Of a stretch of DNA of 64,000 bases, positions 59,682 through 64,000 are shown one piece after another (position 1 is the stretch's first letter; every line of letters begins with the position of its first letter). A model generated the notes under the pieces. That model searched no databases, was not told where the DNA came from, and saw nothing but the letters and a program-made list of their open reading frames with translations. Source of the stretch: CAZEAP01 sp964510315 (GTDB lineage: Bacteria; Planctomycetota; Brocadiia; SM23-32). The stretch is taken from positions 1 through 64,000 of the forward strand of contig CAZEAP010000014.1 of assembly GCA_964510315.1 (NCBI GenBank). Direction: 5' to 3'. The position numbers were made by a program, and so were the translations under genes.

Positions 59682-60953
59682 ATGTCGGATGCCAGATTCG
59701 TCCAGATTCACACGTTGACCTCCTATCCCGGCGCGCTGCTCAACCGAGACGACGCCGGTTTCGCAAAGCGCCTCCCCTTCGGGGGCGCCACTCGCACCCG
59801 CATCTCCTCGCAGTGCCTGAAATACCACTGGCGCCACCACGAGGGCGAGCACGCCCTCTACGACGTCGACGACGTGCCGAAGTCCTACCGCTCCCGGGAG
59901 ACCTTCCAGCGCAAGGTAGCCCATCCCCTCATCCAGGACGGCCTGCCACCACGGCTGGTCGCCTGTGCCGCTCTGACCCTTATGGAGATGGTCCTCTCCG
60001 ACGACAGGCCGTCGAAGACCGATTACAAGAAGATACTCTCGGGCGGCGAGGAACTCGACGAGGTCCTCGAGTCCAGCCAGGTCACCATCCTGGGCGAGCC
60101 CGAGGTGCGCTACCTGCGGAAGCTGGTGCGCGAAACCGTTGAGCCCCTGCGCGACGAACTCGGCGCGCTCTGGGCAGACCCCGAGGCGAAACTGTCTTCT
60201 GAGCAAATCGAGACCGCCATCAAGGCCTGCAACGACATCAGCAAGGGCGACCTGAAGAAAAACTTGAAGGGGCTCGCCCTCGCCACCGGCCTGGACGCCG
60301 CCATGTTCGGCCGGATGGCCACCAGCGACGCCCTCGCCAGAGGCGACGCCGCCGTGCACGTCGCCCACGCCTTCACCACACACGCCGAAGAGAGCGAAAC
60401 CGATTATTTCTCCGCCGTGGATGAACTCAGACAGGCCGGCGGTGAAGGCGAACTCGGCGCCGGTCATATCAATACCAGCGAACTCAACAGCGGCCTTTTC
60501 TACGGCTACGTGGTCGTGGACGTCCCGCTCCTGGTCTCCAACCTGGAAGGATGCGGGCGCGAGGACTGGCGCGATGCGGACCGCCGGCTGCCCGCAGAGG
60601 TCGTCCGTCGCATGGTCCACATCGTCGCCACCGTCTCGCCCGGGGCCAAGCTGGGCTCCACCGCGCCCTACGCTCACTCCGAGTGCGTCTTCATCGAGGC
60701 CGGCTCCGTACAGCCCCGCACCCTCGCCAATGCCTTCCGGGCGCCGGTTGAAGCCCCGCCGGACGTGCTGGCCAACTCCTGCCAGGCACTCGGAGCCCAC
60801 TTGCGGCAGCTTGACGCCATGTACGGGCGCCAAACCGAGCGGAGGCTCTCCGGCACCGAGCCGGCCGAGGCGATCGCCGAGGCCCTCGGCGTAAACCATA
60901 CCGTCCCCCTCGACGAGGCCGCCGAATGGGCCGCCGAAAAGGTAGGGGGGTGA
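59682..60953 (+). CDS. cas7e: Cas7e (Cse4/CasC), Cascade backbone subunit
   Basis: 423 aa, longer than E. coli CasC (363). The RRM-like core starts VQIHTLTSYPGALLNRDDAG and FAKRLPFGGATRTRISSQCL, with the typical RxSSQ element. DAAVHVAHAFTTHAEESETD and ELGAGHINTSELNSGLFYGY belong to the central conserved part. Six copies wrap the crRNA. GGAGG is eight nt upstream of the ATG. The extra length falls in the thumb/insert region (about 125-195). Confidence 0.92.
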   Translation: MSDARFVQIHTLTSYPGALLNRDDAGFAKRLPFGGATRTRISSQCLKYHWRHHEGEHALYDVDDVPKSYRSRETFQRKVAHPLIQDGLPPRLVACAALTLMEMVLSDDRPSKTDYKKILSGGEELDEVLESSQVTILGEPEVRYLRKLVRETVEPLRDELGALWADPEAKLSSEQIETAIKACNDISKGDLKKNLKGLALATGLDAAMFGRMATSDALARGDAAVHVAHAFTTHAEESETDYFSAVDELRQAGGEGELGAGHINTSELNSGLFYGYVVVDVPLLVSNLEGCGREDWRDADRRLPAEVVRRMVHIVATVSPGAKLGSTAPYAHSECVFIEAGSVQPRTLANAFRAPVEAPPDVLANSCQALGAHLRQLDAMYGRQTERRLSGTEPAEAIAEALGVNHTVPLDEAAEWAAEKVGG

Positions 60954-60957
60954 GACG

Positions 60958-61698
60958 ATGCACATCCTCTTAATTCGATTCGAGGCCCCCCTGATGAGCT
61001 TCGGGGCACCCATGGTCGACTACCGGGGAGTCATACAGCCCTATCCCGCCCTCTCCATGCTCTGCGGGATGCTGGGCAACGCCCTCGGCTACCATCACCG
61101 TGAGACCGACAGGCTGCAGCGCCTCCAGGAGCGCATCCGCTACGCCTGCCGACGGGACGCGCCCGGCCGGCGCCTGCGCGACTACCAGACCGTCGACCTC
61201 GGCCAGGAGTTCATGCGCGACGACCACGCCTGGACCACCCGCGGCGAACTGGAAAGGCGCAAGGGCGGCTCCGCCAGCACCGGCACCCACATCCGCCTGC
61301 GGGACTACTGGGCCGACGCCGCCTGCACCGTCGCCCTCTCTCTCGAGCCACCCGAAGAGCGCCCCCGGCTCGAGGAGTTGGAGCATGCACTCCACCGCCC
61401 CGAGCGCCCGCTGTTCATCGGGCGCAAGTGCTGCCTGCCCGCCGCACGCCTGCTGATGGGGCGAACGGAGGAGCCCCGCCTGACCGACGCCCTTCGCTCC
61501 GCCCCCCTGCCGGAATGGGCCGAAGGACGCTCGCAGGCGGATGCCTGGTGGCCCAGTCGGCCCGATGCCGAAGAACCCGAAGCCATGCAGCGTCCCGTCA
61601 CCGACGCACGCGATTGGGCCAACCAGATCCACGTCGGCGAACGCTGGATCGCGCAGGGCAAGATTCAGCTCAACACCCGGGAGACCGAAAATGACTGA
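60958..61698 (+). CDS. cas5e: Cas5e (CasD)
   Basis: 246 aa RAMP protein. LLIRFEAPLMSFGAPMVDYR and AVIQP-like GVIQPYPALSMLCGMLGNAL are the N-terminal Cas5 motifs, and RPLFIGRKCCLPAARLLMG is the conserved C-terminal segment. It caps the 5' handle of the crRNA in Cascade. It starts 4 bp after cas7e, and its stop overlaps the cas6e start by 8 bp. Confidence 0.92.
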   Translation: MHILLIRFEAPLMSFGAPMVDYRGVIQPYPALSMLCGMLGNALGYHHRETDRLQRLQERIRYACRRDAPGRRLRDYQTVDLGQEFMRDDHAWTTRGELERRKGGSASTGTHIRLRDYWADAACTVALSLEPPEERPRLEELEHALHRPERPLFIGRKCCLPAARLLMGRTEEPRLTDALRSAPLPEWAEGRSQADAWWPSRPDAEEPEAMQRPVTDARDWANQIHVGERWIAQGKIQLNTRETEND

Positions 61699-62461
61699 TA
61701 CCGCAACTCAGAACTCAACGCTCCATATGGTTCAGATGTGGCTGGACACGCGGCGACTCACCGAACTCGCCCGCGCCCTCCATCTGCCTCTACGCCACGT
61801 CGACGAGAACTACCTCACTCATTGTGCACTGGCGGAGTTGTTCGGGGACCGGGCCCCGGGGCCCTTCTGCGTCGAAGACTCCCCCGGCAGGCACCTGCGC
61901 GTGCTTGCCTACGGCTCTGAGCCGGACGCCCGGCTTCACGAAATCGCCCGCAAGCTGGCCGGTCCCATGGTCTACCGCATCTGCGATTGGGACCGCCTCG
62001 CATCCAAGCCCATGCCCGAGAGCTTTGAAGCCGGCACCCGGCTCCGCTTCACGGTTCGCGCATGTCCCGTCGTCCGCAAGTCCTCCGCCGGCAAGTACCA
62101 CAGCGCCGGCGCCGAGGTCGACGCCTTCCTCTCCCGCGTCTGGGAGGTCGACGACCGGAGCGTACCCGTCAACCGGGAAGATGTCTACCGTCAATGGCTG
62201 CTCGGCCAGTTCGAACGGCGGGGCGGGGCCGACCTGGCAGCGCAAACCGTGCGCCTGGAGAGGTTCAGTCTAGAACGCATGCTGCGCAGATCCGACGGCG
62301 GGTCGCGAAAGACGACCGTCATCAAGCGACCCGCCGCCACCCTGTCCGGACGTCTGCAGGTCACCGACGGTCGGCAGTTCCGAGAGCTGATCCGCCGCGG
62401 CGTAGGCCGCCACAAAACCTTCGGCTTCGGCATGCTCAAGGTCCAACCGCCCGGGAGGTAA
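61691..62461 (+). CDS. cas6e: Cas6e (CasE/Cse3), crRNA-processing endonuclease
   Basis: 256 aa. The N-terminal VDENYLTHCALAELFGD has the Y-x-x-H pattern around the catalytic His (His44), equivalent to His20 of E. coli CasE. The C-terminal glycine-rich loop is RRGVGRHKTFGFGML. It cuts the repeat RNA at the base of the hairpin and stays bound to the 3' end in Cascade. The ATG overlaps the cas5e stop (ATGACTGA). Confidence 0.92.
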   Translation: MTDTATQNSTLHMVQMWLDTRRLTELARALHLPLRHVDENYLTHCALAELFGDRAPGPFCVEDSPGRHLRVLAYGSEPDARLHEIARKLAGPMVYRICDWDRLASKPMPESFEAGTRLRFTVRACPVVRKSSAGKYHSAGAEVDAFLSRVWEVDDRSVPVNREDVYRQWLLGQFERRGGADLAAQTVRLERFSLERMLRRSDGGSRKTTVIKRPAATLSGRLQVTDGRQFRELIRRGVGRHKTFGFGMLKVQPPGR

Positions 62462-62465
62462 AGCC

Positions 62466-63350
62466 ATGCTCAAAGGACGCCTCGGTCTGCACACAGCCAG
62501 AATCCCTCAAGCCGACCGCCACGGCCTCCTCTGGCTCGAACGCGGCAAACTCTACGTGGAGGAAGGCACCCTCGCCTTCGTCACCGCCGGCAGCGATTCC
62601 CTCGAACAGGGCAGATACCAGATACCCTACCAGGCCATCTCCAACATCCTGCTCGCCCCGGGCTCCACAGTCAGCCACGACGCATTCCGGCTGCTCGCCT
62701 CCCATGGCACCGGCCTGCTCATCGTGGGCTCCGGAGGGGTCAGGTTCTACGCCGCCAGCGCGCCGTTCGGAGCCGACCGCTCCGAACTCGCACGGCGCCA
62801 GACCCGCCTTTGGGCCGACGAAGACCGGCGCATCGAGGTGGCCCGGAGGATGTACGCCATACGCCTCGGCGAAACCCTCCCGCACCAGGACCTCGATGCC
62901 CTTCGTGGCGTGGAAGGCCACCGCATGAAAATACTTTACAAGCGCCTGGCCAGGAAACACGGCGTCCAATGGTCGGGACGCCGTTACGACAGATCAAGCC
63001 CCCAGAGCGACGACCTCCCCAACACGGCTATAAACCATGCCTCTTCCGCCGTCCGTGCCGCCGCGATGGTCGCCGTCGCCGCCACCGCCACCATCCCTCA
63101 GCTCGGCTTCATCCACGAGGCCTCCGCCCAGGCATTCGTGCTGGACATCGCGGACCTGTTCCGCGTCAACGTCACCCTCACCGTCGCCTTTCGCGCGGTG
63201 AAGCGGCACGAGAGGCAAGGCTGGGAGGACATCGAGAGAACCACTCGTCGGCTCACCGGCCGGACACTGAGGGAACAGGAAGTCATCCCCCAGATGATTG
63301 ATAACATCAAGGAGCTGCTCAATGTCCATGACACTGGCCATAACGCGTAA
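62466..63350 (+). CDS. cas1: Cas1 integrase (type I-E)
   Basis: 294 aa. Metal ligands are visible: Glu150 in ALRGVEGHRMKILYKRLA, His217 in LGFIHEASAQAFVL, and Asp227 and Asp230 in LDIADLFRVN. The N-terminal beta domain begins RLGLHTARIPQADRHGLLWL. It works with Cas2 to insert spacers. It begins 4 bp after cas6e. Confidence 0.95.
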   Translation: MLKGRLGLHTARIPQADRHGLLWLERGKLYVEEGTLAFVTAGSDSLEQGRYQIPYQAISNILLAPGSTVSHDAFRLLASHGTGLLIVGSGGVRFYAASAPFGADRSELARRQTRLWADEDRRIEVARRMYAIRLGETLPHQDLDALRGVEGHRMKILYKRLARKHGVQWSGRRYDRSSPQSDDLPNTAINHASSAVRAAAMVAVAATATIPQLGFIHEASAQAFVLDIADLFRVNVTLTVAFRAVKRHERQGWEDIERTTRRLTGRTLREQEVIPQMIDNIKELLNVHDTGHNA

Positions 63351-63678
63351 CGTACCCGGTCGCTTCCGGGGCTTCCTGGCCTCCTGCATGCTGGAGGTCG
63401 GCCCCGGCGTCTATGCCGCACCCCACCTGCGCAAAGCCGTCCGCGAACGCCTCTGGCGGGTCATGCTCGACTGGGCCGGTCAGGTTCCCGAGGGCGGAGG
63501 AGTGATGCTCATGTGGCGTGACAGGGAAGCGCCCTCCGGCCTCAGTATCCGCACCCTCGGCTGGCCCAAAACCGAGATCGTCTCCCACGAGGGCATCTGG
63601 CTCAGCCAGCGCGACCTCACCGCCGAACACGACGTCGAAGAACTCCAGCAACTCGTCGCCGGAACCGAAGAGGACTGA
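63322..63678 (+). CDS. cas2: Cas2 (type I-E)
   Basis: 118 aa. MTLAITRNVPGRFRGFLAS, LEVGPGVYAAPHLRKAVRER and LWRVMLDWAGQ match the I-E branch of Cas2, followed by DREAPSGLSIRTLGWPKTEI. AAGGAG lies seven nt before ATG 63322, and the start overlaps cas1 by 29 bp. The C-terminal tail is acidic. It forms the Cas1-Cas2 adaptation complex. Confidence 0.92.
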   Translation: MSMTLAITRNVPGRFRGFLASCMLEVGPGVYAAPHLRKAVRERLWRVMLDWAGQVPEGGGVMLMWRDREAPSGLSIRTLGWPKTEIVSHEGIWLSQRDLTAEHDVEELQQLVAGTEED

Positions 63679-63713
63679 ACCATCCTCACCGCTCTTTGAC
63701 AAATAGCTATACG

Positions 63714-63742
63714 GGGGCTGGCCCAACGGGGAGGCCGGCCCC
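63714..63742 (+). repeat. GC-rich hairpin in the CRISPR leader
   Basis: GGGGCTGGCC (63714-63723) pairs with GGCCGGCCCC (63733-63742) with one G-T wobble, around a 9-nt loop. No T-run follows, so it would not be a normal terminator for the cas operon. Confidence 0.5.
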
Positions 63743-63757
63743 TCCATGTCTCACGGG

Positions 63758-63785
63758 TTGCACCGACAGATTGAGCCCATACAAT
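63758..63785 (+). promoter_or_regulatory. Candidate array promoter
   Basis: TTGCAC at 63758-63763, 16 bp spacer, TACAAT at 63780-63785. Transcription would start near 63792, about 34 nt before the first repeat. Confidence 0.45.
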
Positions 63786-63793
63786 ATATTGTA
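63780..63793. repeat. Perfect 14-bp AT palindrome in the leader
   Basis: TACAATATATTGTA is its own reverse complement. It overlaps the candidate -10 of the array promoter and ends 32 bp before the first repeat, so it could be a protein binding site, for example for a leader-bending factor or repressor. Confidence 0.55.
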
Positions 63794-63825
63794 GTCGGCT
63801 TGCTGCCGGCCCGCAGCATGTGAGA

Positions 63826-64000
63826 GGTTCCCCCGCACACGCGGGGATAGTCCCGAGAGAAGCTGCGCGACGAGCGAAAGGCGCGCGGTTCCCCCGCACA
63901 CGCGGGGATAGTCCCAAAATCAAACCCGGTTGCCAGCCCGGTGAGTAGGTTCCCCCGCACACGCGGGGATAGTCCTTGCGCCGGGTCGGCCGGAAGGCTC
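63826..64000 (+). CRISPR. Type I-E CRISPR array, leader-proximal end (continues past the window)
   Basis: Three identical 28-bp repeats at 63826-63853, 63887-63914 and 63948-63975, starting GGTTCCCCCG and ending GGGGATAGTCC. Spacers 1 and 2 are 33 bp each (63854-63886, 63915-63947); the third is cut by the window end after 25 bp. The repeat has a 6-bp stem CCCCGC/GCGGGG with a 4-nt ACAC loop. Cas6e should leave an 8-nt 5' handle ending AGTCC. The orientation is the same as the cas operon, and the leader lies to the left, so spacer 1 is the newest. Confidence 0.97.

Larger units (their letters stand above)
63692..63825 (+). promoter_or_regulatory. CRISPR leader
   Basis: The 147-bp gap between cas2 and the first repeat. 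It begins with CTCTTTGACA (63692-63701), similar to the CTTTAACA found at the start of many I-E and I-F leaders. It contains a GC hairpin (63714-63742) and an AT-rich palindrome (63780-63793) that stands out in GC-rich DNA. Confidence 0.65.

Overview
The window is a GC-rich chromosomal segment from a diderm bacterium. It encodes an LpxB lipid A enzyme, an MsbA-like ABC exporter and lipoprotein-type signals. The gene mix (three Cys-type sulfatases, four divergent uroporphyrinogen-decarboxylase-superfamily proteins, Gfo/Idh and TIM-barrel sugar enzymes, Hanks-type kinases, a DUF3568 remnant, a GxxExxY cassette) fits an uncultured Planctomycetota or PVC-like lineage, or a similar glycan-degrading anaerobe. 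This is inference from gene content; there is no rRNA or other decisive marker. No tRNA or rRNA gene was recognised.

Layout. 1-13.3 kb: Ser/Thr kinase, two sulfatases flanking an FKBP prolyl isomerase, a decayed serine hydrolase, a CPBP protease, an amidohydrolase/UroD-like pair facing a sugar isomerase-like gene, and two membrane proteins, one with an in-frame amber codon. 13.3-25.6 kb: mostly minus strand, with M16 protease, trans-sulfuration PLP enzyme, small lipoprotein, GH3 glycosidase, a methyltransferase remnant, Gfo/Idh oxidoreductase and SDR epimerase; then flavin reductase, a zinc-ribbon protein and another UroD-like gene. 25.7-35.5 kb: ABC exporter, GT39-like protein, FAD oxidoreductase, UroD-like, sulfatase, UroD-like and SAM methyltransferase. 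35.5-45.7 kb: TldD/TldE, a GxxExxY gene inside 31-bp inverted repeats, an orphan DNA methyltransferase, an esterase remnant, LpxB, ferritin-like protein, MsbA-like exporter and ZIP transporter. 45.8-53 kb: pseudokinase, DUF2905, the rplS-trmD-rpsP-ffh operon, a CDP-alcohol phosphatidyltransferase, and a GGDEF protein with a phosphoribosyltransferase-like C-terminus. 53.4-54.6 kb: non-coding, with three copies of a 297-bp repeat flanked by CAGTAG-type simple repeats. 54.8-64 kb: complete type I-E CRISPR-Cas operon (cas3, cse1, cse2, cas7, cas5, cas6e, cas1, cas2), leader and the first three repeats of an array that runs off the window.

How it works together. The first half looks like scavenging of sulfated or plant-type glycans plus C1/corrinoid-type chemistry, although substrates cannot be read from sequence. 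The middle is cell-envelope and translation housekeeping. The right end is adaptive immunity driven from a near-consensus promoter. Many intergenic regions carry readable sigma70-type promoters (TTGxxx, 16-18 bp, xAxAAT), and several of these decide between alternative starts. At least five gene remnants show continuing gene decay.
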